Notes: generated by a model from the letters alone, not told the origin. 64,000 nucleotides of DNA from UBA1206 sp041672465 (GCA_041672465.1 JBAYZO010000003.1:1-64000); one strand, 5' to 3'. Positions 49,256-58,964 are shown, numbered from the stretch's first letter. Numbers and translations: made by a program.

Positions 49256-50274
49256 CGGTATGCCGCCTCATAGCCCAAAGGCGTCTCAAACACGCCTGTT
49301 AAGCCGCTTGTTATAAAAATTTTATTGCCGTCGGTTATAAAGACCGCTTCCGCGGAGTATTTTTCTAAAAGAGTTTGGGATTTTTCAATTCCTAAACAAA
49401 AGCAGGCCGAGGCGAGGGCGTCCGAAAGCCCTCCGTCGCCGCAGACTACCGTCACCGAAACGCACCCGCCGTAAGCGGGGTACCCGGTTTTCGGGTCAAG
49501 CAGATGGTGATAGGTTTTTCCGTCCTTTTCAAACTTTTTTTCATAGCTCCCGGAAGTGGAAATAAAGGTATTAGTTATGGTGAGAGTGCCGATAACGGAA
49601 GAGACGTCAAACGGGTCGCGGATTCCGACGGTAAAGGGTTTCCCCCCTGTTTTCAGGCCGTAAACCCCCACGCTGCCGCCCACCGAAACAATTCCGCCCG
49701 TCGCCCCGGCTTTTTTATACTCGTTTACCGCCGCCTCGCAGGCCAAGCCTTTTCCAAGGGCGGAAAGGTCAAGCGCGGCGCTGTTTTTAAGCGTTACGGA
49801 AGATTCGTTTATTATTATGTTTTCAAAGCCTACGGATTCCAGCGCGGAACTAATTTCTTCTTCCGCGGGGAGGGCGGGGCTGTCCCCGTCAAAACCCCAA
49901 ACTTTAACGAGCGGGAGCACGGTTATATCAAACATACCCGCGGTGTCTGACGACAGCTCAAGGGATTCCCGAACTAACTTTAATACGTTGTCAGAAAGAA
50001 AAGCGGTTTTATCTTTGTTAAGCTTCGCGATTTCGCTGTCTTCGTCGCGGTAGGAAATTAAACCGTCAAGCTCCGCTATGGCCTTGTTCGCCTTTTCGGC
50101 GGCGCCGCCGTCCCCGCCGTACACGGTTTGGGAAACCACCGAACCCATGGCGAAAGTGACTTTTTGAGTTGGTTTTACCGAACAGGAAGTCAGCAAAACG
50201 GGAAAAAGCGCCAAAACCGCCGATATGGCGAGCGGCGCGAAAGAGGACAAAAGGCTTTTTAAAGTTTTTTTCAT
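49252..50274 (-). CDS. apbE: FAD:protein FMN transferase, lipoprotein
   Basis: This extracytoplasmic enzyme splits FAD and attaches FMN covalently to threonine of target proteins. The 340-residue product has a signal segment and lipobox LLTSC (Cys31 lipidated), then the ApbE core with MGSVVSQTVYG, LSALGKGLACEAA, GGIVSVGGSVGVYG and HHLLDPKTGYPA. The start is the ATG at 50274; a TTG at 50307 falls only a few bases after the -10 of the promoter. The obvious substrates, RnfD and RnfG, are encoded in the same operon. Confidence 0.93.
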   Translation of the reverse strand: MKKTLKSLLSSFAPLAISAVLALFPVLLTSCSVKPTQKVTFAMGSVVSQTVYGGDGGAAEKANKAIAELDGLISYRDEDSEIAKLNKDKTAFLSDNVLKLVRESLELSSDTAGMFDITVLPLVKVWGFDGDSPALPAEEEISSALESVGFENIIINESSVTLKNSAALDLSALGKGLACEAAVNEYKKAGATGGIVSVGGSVGVYGLKTGGKPFTVGIRDPFDVSSVIGTLTITNTFISTSGSYEKKFEKDGKTYHHLLDPKTGYPAYGGCVSVTVVCGDGGLSDALASACFCLGIEKSQTLLEKYSAEAVFITDGNKIFITSGLTGVFETPLGYEAAYR

Positions 50275-50309
50275 TATTCCCACCGGCGGTTTGTTTTCTT
50301 TACTCAAAT

Positions 50310-50338
50310 ATTATAGCACGCATAGCGGCGTAATTCAA
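50310..50338 (-). promoter_or_regulatory. Sigma-A promoter of the apbE-rnf operon
   Basis: On the minus strand TTGAAT (50338-50333) and TATAAT (50315-50310) are 17 nt apart, with the extended TGC in front of the -10. Start near 50303 gives a leader of about 30 nt before apbE. No other convincing promoter appears in the roughly 9 kb downstream. Confidence 0.85.
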
Positions 50339-50403
50339 TATAAAACTACAATATAACTTAGGTATTTAATGTTTCGCTTTTTGGGTTTTTTGGGATAATG
50401 TAC

Positions 50404-50432
50404 TTGATTTTGCCCCTGTCATAAACTATAAT
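50404..50432 (+). promoter_or_regulatory. Sigma-A promoter of the small membrane protein and recD2
   Basis: TTGATT (50404-50409) and TATAAT (50427-50432) are 17 nt apart. The -10 directly adjoins GAGGTGAT (50433-50440), so the ribosome-binding site would be at or before the expected start of transcription. Confidence 0.65.
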
Positions 50433-50444
50433 GAGGTGATTTAT

Positions 50445-50732
50445 ATGAACGTCTGGCTTGAGGCCGCCCTTTCCGTCTTTGCCGTAATAGGCATTTGGAC
50501 GGCGCTGTGCGGGCTGTCAAAGCTTTTTTTGGGTGAAAAGAAAAAGAATTTGTATGTTTTCCTAAACTGTGGGAACGCCGAAAACGGAAATTGGGATATC
50601 ATAGTGTGTTCGCCCGACGAGGACAGGATATTAAAGGCGCTGGGCGGGGAATATGAAAAAATATATGTTCAGCGAGAGGTAGACAGGTGGAGCGAGACAA
50701 AGAGTATATTGAGGGAACAATCGAAGAAATAA
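50445..50732 (+). CDS. Small one-helix membrane protein upstream of recD2 (hypothetical)
   Basis: A 95-residue protein with an N-terminal hydrophobic segment (about residues 2-27) and a soluble rest containing NLYVFLNCGNAENGNWDIIVCSPDED. I do not recognise the family. The ATG at 50445 is 4 nt behind GAGGTGAT. Its end overlaps the recD2 start by 46 nt, so the two are surely co-expressed. Confidence 0.65.
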   Translation: MNVWLEAALSVFAVIGIWTALCGLSKLFLGEKKKNLYVFLNCGNAENGNWDIIVCSPDEDRILKALGGEYEKIYVQREVDRWSETKSILREQSKK

Positions 50733-52903
50733 TATACTCAAACGAACTGAACGGCTACGCCGTCTGCGTCGTTGACTTCGCGGGCGAAATGGTAACCGCC
50801 GTCGGCACGCTTTCTTACATTATGGAGGGCGAGCATATAAAGGCCTACGGGGAATGGCAGGTTCACCCGAACTTCGGCAGGCAGTTTAAAGTTGACGTTT
50901 ATGAAAAGGAATTCCCCGAGGGGGAGGACGCCGTTTGGAAATATCTCTCTTCCGGCGCGATAAAGGGAGTAGGCCCGGTCACCGCGAGGCGGATAGTCGA
51001 CCGCTTCGGCCCCGACACGCTTTCGGTGCTTGAAAACAACTGCGGCTGGCTTGCCGAGGTGAGGGGGATTACCCCCGCCCGCGCCAAGGAGATAGGCGAG
51101 GCTTTCGCCGAGCAGTTCGGCGCGAGAGAGGCGATGATTTTTTTAAATTCTTACTTCTCGCCCGCGCTCTCGGTTAAAATTTACCGTAAATACCGCCACG
51201 CCTCCCCCGATATAGTTAGGTCAAATCCCTACCGGCTGTGCGATGAGGTTCCGGGCGTGGGGTTTAAAAAAGCCGATTCTCTCGCGCAGGGTTTAGGCTT
51301 TGCCCCCGATTCCCCCGAGCGCATAGAGGCGGGCATAAAGCAAACGCTCAAAGAGGCGGCGAGCAAGGAGGGGCATTGCTATCTCCCCGCCGCGCGCCTT
51401 GCCGAAAGGGCGGAAAAACTTTTGGGCGTGGGGTATAAAGCCATTGAGGACATTGCCGCTTCCTGCCTTGCGAGCGGGGGGCTTTCAATCCCCCCCGCCG
51501 AAAAAGACGGGTTTTGCCTTGAGAGCGTCGTTTCGGCTGAAAGGTATGTGTCGCTTAAGCTCATTTCCCTCTCTCGAAACTCGCTTCCTTTTCCCGTGGA
51601 GGGGATAAAAGAACAAATAGAGGTTTCGGAATCCAAGCAGGGCATAACATATGATAAGATGCAGGTGGAGGCTATAATCGGCGGCGTCGAGCGCGGCGTG
51701 AGCGTGGTCACGGGCGGCCCCGGCACGGGCAAGACGACGGTAATAAGGGCGATAATTGATATTTTTGAATCGCTCGGCGTTAAATATCAGCTTGCCGCCC
51801 CCACGGGAAGAGCCGCCAAACGAATGTCGGAGGCCTCCGGCAGGGACGCCAAAACCATTCACCGAATGCTTGAGATGGTTTATTCCGAGGAGGACAAGCC
51901 GGTTTTTTCCCGCGATGAGAACAACCCGCTCTCTTCAAGAGCTTTTATCATAGACGAAACCTCAATGGTTGACATTTTTTTAATGGAGGCGTTCTTAAGG
52001 GCGGTAAAACCCGACTCAACCGTTGTGTTTATCGGCGACTCCGACCAGCTCCCCCCCGTGGGTCCGGGAAACGCGCTGGGGGATATGATAAGCTCCGATG
52101 TCTTTAAAGTGACAAAGCTTGAGCGTATTTTCCGCCAAGCGGAGCAGTCGCTTATAATTGTTAACGCCCACCGGATAAACAGCGGGAAAGAGCCTTATTT
52201 AAAAAACCGCGGCGGAGATTTCTTTTTTATAACCGAATATGATCCCCTAAATCTTCAGTCTCTTCTCTGTTCGCTTTGCGGGGAACGGCTCCCCGCCGCG
52301 TACGGTTTTAACCCCATCGACGACATTCAGGTTATTACCCCCACAAAAAGGGGGGAATGTGGCACAAGGGAGCTTAACCGGCTTCTTCAGTCAAAGTTAA
52401 ACCCGCAGAACATTGGCAAAATCAAAAGCAAGAGAGAAAAGAAAATTGCCGACACCCTGTTTCGGGAGGGCGACAAGGTGATGCAGGTTAAAAACAACTA
52501 TGACATCGCTTGGAAAAAAGACGGCGACGAGGGAAGCGGGGTTTTTAACGGCGACATCGGCAGGGTAAAGGCAATTTCCTATAAAACCGAAACCATAACC
52601 GTCGACTTTGACGGCAGGGTTTGCGAATACAGCTTTTCCGAGGCGCTTGACTTGGAGCTTGCTTACGCCGTGACGGTGCATAAGTCGCAGGGCAGCGAAT
52701 ACCCGGCTGTTATCCTCCCCATACTCCGTTGTCCGCCGCCGCTCACTAACCGCAGTCTTCTCTACACCGCCGTTACCCGCGCCAAAGCGCTGCTTATCGC
52801 CGTGGGCGACCCCGCGCTGCTCGCGCAAATGGTTGAAAACAATAAAAGGGACGAGCGCTACACCTCGCTAAAACATCTGCTGACACAAAATAATATGCCC
52901 TGA
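50687..52903 (+). CDS. recD2: RecD2-type 5'-3' DNA helicase
   Basis: A RecD-like superfamily 1B helicase found in bacteria without RecBC, here 738 residues. It has the N-terminal extension with helix-hairpin-helix elements (KGVGPVTARRIVDRFG, VPGVGFKKAD), Walker A GGPGTGKTT near residue 344, Walker B FIIDETSM, GDSDQLPPVG, and C-terminal motifs ITPTKRG and VTVHKSQGSEYP. It starts at GTG behind GAGAGG, inside the previous gene. The glycosidase gene follows after only 13 nt. Confidence 0.94.
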   Translation: MERDKEYIEGTIEEIIYSNELNGYAVCVVDFAGEMVTAVGTLSYIMEGEHIKAYGEWQVHPNFGRQFKVDVYEKEFPEGEDAVWKYLSSGAIKGVGPVTARRIVDRFGPDTLSVLENNCGWLAEVRGITPARAKEIGEAFAEQFGAREAMIFLNSYFSPALSVKIYRKYRHASPDIVRSNPYRLCDEVPGVGFKKADSLAQGLGFAPDSPERIEAGIKQTLKEAASKEGHCYLPAARLAERAEKLLGVGYKAIEDIAASCLASGGLSIPPAEKDGFCLESVVSAERYVSLKLISLSRNSLPFPVEGIKEQIEVSESKQGITYDKMQVEAIIGGVERGVSVVTGGPGTGKTTVIRAIIDIFESLGVKYQLAAPTGRAAKRMSEASGRDAKTIHRMLEMVYSEEDKPVFSRDENNPLSSRAFIIDETSMVDIFLMEAFLRAVKPDSTVVFIGDSDQLPPVGPGNALGDMISSDVFKVTKLERIFRQAEQSLIIVNAHRINSGKEPYLKNRGGDFFFITEYDPLNLQSLLCSLCGERLPAAYGFNPIDDIQVITPTKRGECGTRELNRLLQSKLNPQNIGKIKSKREKKIADTLFREGDKVMQVKNNYDIAWKKDGDEGSGVFNGDIGRVKAISYKTETITVDFDGRVCEYSFSEALDLELAYAVTVHKSQGSEYPAVILPILRCPPPLTNRSLLYTAVTRAKALLIAVGDPALLAQMVENNKRDERYTSLKHLLTQNNMP

Positions 52904-52916
52904 CCGGAGGAAAACT

Positions 52917-55037
52917 ATGAAAGAAGTTAAAAACAACTCAAACAAAGCCCAAACGGAAAAGACCTGCCGCTTTTACGGCGGAGGGCTGTCTTACCGCGTT
53001 TCCGTTTTAAAAGGGGGGGCGGCCTGCGCTTCGCTCCGCGACACAAAGGCCAAAAAACCCCTGTATTCGGGGAACAGAGAAATTTTCTCGCTTACCTCGC
53101 GGAACCTTACCACCGGCGATGAAGTAACCGTTTCCTCGCTTTCGGGCTGGGGGGAGGTTTCGGTTTCGTCTTCCGGCGGGAGCGGGTGTATTGTGTTTGG
53201 AAAAAACAAGAGCCTGCCGGGGGTGACGGTTATTGTCGCCATCAGCGGAAGTGAGGATTTTCTGACGTTTGACACCGAGCTTATAAACATATCTGATATT
53301 TTTTCGCTTCAGTCGTGCCACCACCCGTTTCTTTATTGCGGCGTAGGCAAGAATATCAGGTTTTTTTACCCGTTCGGCTGCGGAGAGACCAAGCCGTCGG
53401 ACATCAAAGAGGGCTGGCGGTCGGTGCAGTCGTATCCGTCTTACGGCGCGTCAATGCAGTACCTTTGTTTTTGGAACGAAAAATCCCGCCGCGGGGTGTA
53501 TTACGGCTGCCACGACCCAAAGCCGGCGTCAAAAAAGCTTGTTTGCTCCCGGGGCGAAACGGACGATATTTTTACCTTCGGGGCTTTCCAGATACTCTCG
53601 GGAATCACAAAAGGGCAAAATTCCCAAAAGCTTTGCGGCTCTCTAAAGCTAAGGGCCTTTGACGGCGACTGGTACGACGGGGCGCTTATTTACAAAGATT
53701 TTATTGAAAACGTTTCGGGGTATTGTTCCGATTACGACGAAAACGGCAAGAAAGGCCTGCCGGAATGGCTTAAAAACACCGACTTTTGGTTTAACTACCG
53801 AGTGCTCGGCGACGGGGAGTTTGCCGGCGAAATAATAAAAGAGGCGGAAAAGCTTGGAGTTTCCCCCGCCGTCCATATGTATTATTGGCACCAAATCCCC
53901 TATGACAACGACTACCCCCATTATTTCCCCATGAAGCCAAACATTGAGGGGGAACTGAAAAAACTCCACGCGGCGGGGATAAAAGTCATGCCCTATATAA
54001 ACGGCAGGCTGTGGGACACAAGAGACAGGGGGGTGGAGGACTTTGAGTACACTTCGGTGGCAAAGCCTTACGCCACAAAGAATATATTGGGAGAGCCCAT
54101 AACCGAAACATATAATTCCAAGGAATCGGACGGGTCAAAAGTCAAGCTCGCCGTTATGTGCCCCGCCACCACGCTTTGGCAGGACAAAGTTTGCGAGATA
54201 GTTAAAAAGCTGTTTGAGGTTGGGTTTGACGGCGTTTATATAGACCAGATCGCGGCGGCGGAGGCAAAGCCCTGCGCAGACCCGTCTCACAAACACCCGG
54301 CGGGGGGCGGCGACTGGTGGTGCTACGCCTATAACACACTCCTTGAGAGGATAAGCAGAACAAAGCCGAAAGAAGCCGCCCTCACCACAGAATGTACGGC
54401 AGACCCCTTTTTAAAGCATCTTGACGGGTATTTGTCATGGCTTTGGATAAGAAACGAGCAGGTCCCCGCTTTCCCGGCCGTGTTTTCGGATAAAATAATC
54501 ACCTTCGGCAGCGATTACAGGGGTATCGGAAACCTTGACTTTAACCTTTTCGGCAGTCTTGACGAGGCGGGGGTAAGGGTTTTCGCCGCCCAGTCGTTTT
54601 TATTCGGCCAGCAAATGGGCTGGATGACGCCCGAGCTTTTCTCGCGCATACCGCACCAGGACTTTGTTATTCGCCTTGTTCGGGCAAGGGCGAAGTTCCG
54701 GGGTTATTTCCTCGGCGGCAGAGTGCTGAGACCGCCCGTAATCAAAGACGACGGGGGAAAAATAAAAATCACAAAATGCCGAGAGGCGTACCGGGGTTAT
54801 GTCGAGTCGGACTGCGTTAACGGAATGCTGTGGCAGGAAAAATCGACGGGCAAAACCGCCTTGATACTTATAAATTCCGGCGACAAAACGGTAACGGCAA
54901 GGGTGCGCTCCCTCCTCCCCGACGGCAGATACAATCTTTTCGGGGAAAACGGAAAGTCGGGGGAAGTTGATATTCGGCAGGGGAGCTTTGAGACCAAAAT
55001 GCCGCCGCTCTCGCTTAGGTATATTGAAGTACTTTAA
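52917..55037 (+). CDS. DUF6259 glycoside-hydrolase-like protein
   Basis: A 706-residue protein with an N-terminal beta domain (about 1-280), a central TIM barrel (about 280-590) and a short C-terminal beta domain. It matches the DUF6259 group; conserved parts are HMYYWHQIPYDNDYPHYFP, VMPYINGRLWD and GFDGVYIDQIAAAEAKPC. Candidate catalytic residues are Asp443 in YIDQ and Glu492 in TTEC. There is no signal peptide, so it should act on sugars inside the cell. Substrate is unknown. It lies with a beta-galactosidase. Confidence 0.78.
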   Translation: MKEVKNNSNKAQTEKTCRFYGGGLSYRVSVLKGGAACASLRDTKAKKPLYSGNREIFSLTSRNLTTGDEVTVSSLSGWGEVSVSSSGGSGCIVFGKNKSLPGVTVIVAISGSEDFLTFDTELINISDIFSLQSCHHPFLYCGVGKNIRFFYPFGCGETKPSDIKEGWRSVQSYPSYGASMQYLCFWNEKSRRGVYYGCHDPKPASKKLVCSRGETDDIFTFGAFQILSGITKGQNSQKLCGSLKLRAFDGDWYDGALIYKDFIENVSGYCSDYDENGKKGLPEWLKNTDFWFNYRVLGDGEFAGEIIKEAEKLGVSPAVHMYYWHQIPYDNDYPHYFPMKPNIEGELKKLHAAGIKVMPYINGRLWDTRDRGVEDFEYTSVAKPYATKNILGEPITETYNSKESDGSKVKLAVMCPATTLWQDKVCEIVKKLFEVGFDGVYIDQIAAAEAKPCADPSHKHPAGGGDWWCYAYNTLLERISRTKPKEAALTTECTADPFLKHLDGYLSWLWIRNEQVPAFPAVFSDKIITFGSDYRGIGNLDFNLFGSLDEAGVRVFAAQSFLFGQQMGWMTPELFSRIPHQDFVIRLVRARAKFRGYFLGGRVLRPPVIKDDGGKIKITKCREAYRGYVESDCVNGMLWQEKSTGKTALILINSGDKTVTARVRSLLPDGRYNLFGENGKSGEVDIRQGSFETKMPPLSLRYIEVL

Positions 55038-55091
55038 AGGTCAAAAATACCATATAACCGCTTAAAATGTTTTTCTTATTAGGAGGACTCC

Positions 55092-57992
55092 ATGGATTTT
55101 AACTTCCACAAAACCCATAGAACGCTGAGCTTTAATATCCTACCGCCCCGCGCTTATTATATCCCTTATGAAAGCGAGGAAAAAGCCAAAGCGGGGAACC
55201 GAGAAGAGAGCAACTTCTTCCAAAGCCTTTGCGGCGACTGGGGTTTTGACTGGTTTGAATCGGAGTTGTCGCTCCCGGATTTCCTTTCCGCCGACTACAA
55301 GCCGAAAGATATTCTCCCCGTTCCCTCCTGCTGGCAGATGTTTTTGGGGCGGGGGTATGACACGCCCCACTACACGAATATCCGCTATCCTTTTGACGAG
55401 ATTCCCCCGAATGTGCCGAAAAAAAACCCCTGCGCGCTCTACAGCAGAAAGTTTAACGTTAAAAAACAGGGAAAGAGAGTTTATTTAAACTTTGAGGGGG
55501 TTGATTCCTGCTTTTATTTGTTTTTAAACAGCGTTTTTGTGTCTTTCGGCACGGTTTCACATTGCAGTAACGAAATAGACGTCACCGACTTTGTGACCGA
55601 TGGGGAAAACGAAATAAAAGTGCTGGTTTTTAAGTGGAGCTTCGGCACTTATCTTGAGGATCAGGACAAAATACGGCTGTCGGGAATCTTCAGGGAAGTT
55701 TATCTTTTATACCGCTTCGCGGGGCATTTGGGCGATATTTTTGTAAAACCTGTTTTTGCCTCCCCAAAGTTTGAGCTCGGAAGTGTGGAGATTGAAGCGG
55801 ACGGGGATTTTACCGCCCGGCTGTATTCGCCGTCCGGCGAAAAGCTTGACGGCCTGCGGGTGAAAAATCCGCTGCTTTGGAGCGACGAGGAGCCTAACTT
55901 ATATAAGCTTATAATAAAATCCGGGGACGAGTACATTCCCTTTGACGTAGGCTTCAGGGAAATTCGGGTGGAAAACCGCAAGGTGCTTATAAACGGCAGG
56001 CCTGTCAAGGCAAAAGGGGTAAACCGCCATGACTCTCACCCCGAAAAAGGGTACTCGGTGTCGGTGGACGACATGGAAAAAGACCTGTTTATAATGAAAG
56101 CGCATAACATTAACATGGTCAGAACTTCCCATTACCCCAACGACCCGCGGTTTTTGGAGCTGTGTAATAAATACGGCGTTTATGTTTGCGACGAGGCCGA
56201 CCTTGAAACCCACGGAATGGAATACCTCGGTAACTGGGACTTTTTTACCGACGATATAAAATACCGCGGCGCTTATATGGATCGCGCCATAAAGCTTTTT
56301 GAGCGGGATAAAAACCACCCCTCGGTGATAATGTGGTCAGTGGGCAACGAGGCGGGTGTGGGGGTAAACCATAAGGCGATGGCGGAATATTTTGTCTCCC
56401 GCGATAGCAGCTGCCGCTGCGGCGGCAGGCTTATCCATTCCGAGGACGGCACAAGGCGGCAAGACTATTTCAGCGGGGAGGAATGCCCGTATGTCACCAT
56501 TGACAGCCGGATGTATCTTTCCCCCGAGGATATTTATACCCAATACCTGCAAAACCCTTCGCGAAGCAGGCCATTTTTCCTCTGCGAGTATTCGCACGCC
56601 ATGGGGAACGGCCCGGGCGACCTTAAAGATTATTGGGATTTAATTTATTCCGACGAGCGATTTTTCGGCGGCTGCGTTTGGGAGTTTTGCGACCACGCGG
56701 TGTTAAGAGGCAGGGGCGAAAACGGCCACGACTATGCCTATGGGGGGGATTTCGGCGAAGTTCCCCACGACGGCGAGTTTTGCGTGGATGGGCTTGTCTA
56801 CCCCGACCGCAGGCCGCACATGGGGCTTTTGGAGTATAAACAGGCGATAAAGCCGTTTGACGCCGAATACAAAGACGGCTTGCTGAAAATTAAAAACAAG
56901 CGGTATTTCAAGGACTTGTCAGACCTTAACTTTAAGTGGGAATTTACCGGTTTTGACGGCGCCAAGACAAGCGGCGGGATAATAAACCCCCGTATCGCTC
57001 CCGGGGGCGGGGAAAAGTTTTATATCGGCAGCAAACCGGCGGGAGCGGACTTTTTAAACGTCTTCGCGAAATCCGCGTATGATTCACCTTGGGCAAAAGC
57101 CGGGCATGAGTATGGCTTTGTGCAAATAGCCCTTTCCGGCGAAGAAAGGTTGGCACTTCCGGCTCAAAAAAACCTTGAGTTTAAAGAAACCGAATTGGCT
57201 TTTACCCTCGGGCGGCTTGGGGTGGACAAGGCGGCGGGAATGCCGTTTCTCCCAATGTCGCTCTCCCCCGCCGTCCTTACTGTCTGGCGCGCCCCCACGG
57301 ACAATGATAGAAACATTAAAGAAAAATGGTACGGAGCGGGTTATTTTGACACGGAAACGGTTGTTTCAAAGCCTTATTTTAAAGGTAAAACCCTCTTTTT
57401 TGACTTTTCGTTAAAATCAAAACAAGGCGCGATAGCTTCGGGCGAGCTTAGTTACGCCCCCCTTGAGGGCGGGATTCTTGTTACGGCAAACGTCCGTAAA
57501 GAAAAAAGCGGCTCTCTCACCCCCTTGCCGCGGTTTGGGTTTGAATTTATTATTGACGGCATTTTCTCGGAGGCGGTTTACTTCGGGCTTGGCGAGGCGG
57601 AAAGCTATACCGACAAACGGCTGGCTTCCAAAATGGGGGTTTACAAGACCACTCCCGAAAAAAACTTTGAGCCTTATATAAAGCCGCAGGAAAACATGGC
57701 GCACGCCGAAACCGAATATCTTGAAATAAAAAGCAAAGGCAAGTTCAAAAGCCAAACGGCGGTTTTTAAAGCGGTTAAAAAAGCCTTTTCCTTTAATTAT
57801 AACCGCTACGGCAGCAGAAAGCTGACGCTGACCACCCATAACCATTTGCTTGTCCCGAGCGGCGGGATATACCTTAACATTGATTTCAAGCAAGACGCCA
57901 TAGGGTCAAATTCCTGCGGGCCGCCCGCCCACGCGAAATATCGGTTTTTTGAGGATGAGTTTGAGTTTTCGTTTCTTATTTCAAGCGTTTGA
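55092..57992 (+). CDS. lacZ: GH2 beta-galactosidase (LacZ type)
   Basis: A cytoplasmic glycoside hydrolase of family 2, 966 residues, near E. coli LacZ in length and order of domains: sugar-binding (about 1-190), immunoglobulin-like, TIM barrel, and the C-terminal beta-galactosidase small-chain domain. The acid/base is Glu420 in SVGNEAG and the nucleophile Glu499 in FLCEYSHAMGNG. The start follows AGGAGGAC. A closely related specificity, such as beta-glucuronidase, cannot be wholly excluded, but the small-chain domain favours beta-galactosidase. No lac-type transporter is nearby. Confidence 0.92.
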   Translation: MDFNFHKTHRTLSFNILPPRAYYIPYESEEKAKAGNREESNFFQSLCGDWGFDWFESELSLPDFLSADYKPKDILPVPSCWQMFLGRGYDTPHYTNIRYPFDEIPPNVPKKNPCALYSRKFNVKKQGKRVYLNFEGVDSCFYLFLNSVFVSFGTVSHCSNEIDVTDFVTDGENEIKVLVFKWSFGTYLEDQDKIRLSGIFREVYLLYRFAGHLGDIFVKPVFASPKFELGSVEIEADGDFTARLYSPSGEKLDGLRVKNPLLWSDEEPNLYKLIIKSGDEYIPFDVGFREIRVENRKVLINGRPVKAKGVNRHDSHPEKGYSVSVDDMEKDLFIMKAHNINMVRTSHYPNDPRFLELCNKYGVYVCDEADLETHGMEYLGNWDFFTDDIKYRGAYMDRAIKLFERDKNHPSVIMWSVGNEAGVGVNHKAMAEYFVSRDSSCRCGGRLIHSEDGTRRQDYFSGEECPYVTIDSRMYLSPEDIYTQYLQNPSRSRPFFLCEYSHAMGNGPGDLKDYWDLIYSDERFFGGCVWEFCDHAVLRGRGENGHDYAYGGDFGEVPHDGEFCVDGLVYPDRRPHMGLLEYKQAIKPFDAEYKDGLLKIKNKRYFKDLSDLNFKWEFTGFDGAKTSGGIINPRIAPGGGEKFYIGSKPAGADFLNVFAKSAYDSPWAKAGHEYGFVQIALSGEERLALPAQKNLEFKETELAFTLGRLGVDKAAGMPFLPMSLSPAVLTVWRAPTDNDRNIKEKWYGAGYFDTETVVSKPYFKGKTLFFDFSLKSKQGAIASGELSYAPLEGGILVTANVRKEKSGSLTPLPRFGFEFIIDGIFSEAVYFGLGEAESYTDKRLASKMGVYKTTPEKNFEPYIKPQENMAHAETEYLEIKSKGKFKSQTAVFKAVKKAFSFNYNRYGSRKLTLTTHNHLLVPSGGIYLNIDFKQDAIGSNSCGPPAHAKYRFFEDEFEFSFLISSV

Positions 57993-58015
57993 TTTATCAA
58001 ACAGCGGGGGAAAAT

Positions 58016-58954
58016 ATGATTAAAATTACCTTTCTTGACGCCGCCACGCTGGGGGAAGACCTTGACCTTTCGCCTGTTTTGCGCCTTGGCGACGCGACGG
58101 TTTACGACTCCACGTCAAAAGAAGAAATAAAAGACCGAGCCGCTAAAACAAACGTAATTGTGGCAAATAAAGTCGCCCTGAACGAAGAAACCCTGTCGAA
58201 AGCAAAAAACCTAAAGCTAATCTGTGTCACGGCGACGGGTTTTGACAACGTTGACCTGCCGTATTGCAGAAAAAACGGCATAGCCGTGTGCAACGTGGCG
58301 GGGTATTCCGCGAACAGCGTTTGCCAAGTGACGGTGGCGATGGCGCTTTCGCTTTACACACATCTCCCCGAATATTCCCGCTTTGTGGGGAATGGGCTTT
58401 ATTCAAAAAGCATGGTCGCCAATCGGCTTGAGCCTGTCTACCGTGAAATCGCGGGGAAAACATGGGGGGTTTTGGGCTACGGCAGCATCGGCAAAAAAGT
58501 GGCGGCGGCGGCGATTGCGCTGGGGTGCGTGGTGCTAAACTGCTCTAAAACCAAAGGCGGCTACGACATTGACACCCTGTGCAGGTTTTCGGATATTATC
58601 TCGGTTCATATCCCGCTTAACAACGATACGAAAAACCTTTTAAACAAGGATAAAATTTCCCTTATGAAAAAAGGCGTGGTGCTTATAAACACTTCCCGCG
58701 GGGGGGTAACCGACGAGTCCGCCATAGCCGGCGCGGTGAGGTCGGGGAAGATAGGCGCGTTCGGCTGCGACGTTTACACCCAAGAGCCTTTTGGGGAGCA
58801 GCACCCGTTTTACGGGATAAAAAACCTTGACAACGTATGCCTTACCCCGCATATGGCGTGGGGGGCGCTGGAATCGCGGGAAAGGCTTGTGCTTGAGGTT
58901 GCCGAAAACATCGCCGCCTTTTTGGCGGGCGAACGCCGCTCAAGGCTGGACTAA
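58016..58954 (+). CDS. D-2-hydroxyacid dehydrogenase
   Basis: A 312-residue NAD-dependent dehydrogenase, similar to glycerate or phosphoglycerate dehydrogenases. The NAD-binding motif is GYGSIG, and the catalytic arginine, glutamate and histidine are in NTSRGGVTDE, the region following CDVYTQEPF, and LTPHMAWG. The ATG at 58016 is behind AGCGGGGG; a start 27 nt upstream would overlap lacZ. Gene order suggests it processes an acid from the sugar degradation steps. Confidence 0.9.
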   Translation: MIKITFLDAATLGEDLDLSPVLRLGDATVYDSTSKEEIKDRAAKTNVIVANKVALNEETLSKAKNLKLICVTATGFDNVDLPYCRKNGIAVCNVAGYSANSVCQVTVAMALSLYTHLPEYSRFVGNGLYSKSMVANRLEPVYREIAGKTWGVLGYGSIGKKVAAAAIALGCVVLNCSKTKGGYDIDTLCRFSDIISVHIPLNNDTKNLLNKDKISLMKKGVVLINTSRGGVTDESAIAGAVRSGKIGAFGCDVYTQEPFGEQHPFYGIKNLDNVCLTPHMAWGALESRERLVLEVAENIAAFLAGERRSRLD

Positions 58955-58964
58955 AAAAATTGCG

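Noticed and set aside
50275..50307. TTG start for apbE at 50307
   Set aside because: It is only 2 nt behind the -10 hexamer and so would be at or upstream of the start of the mRNA.
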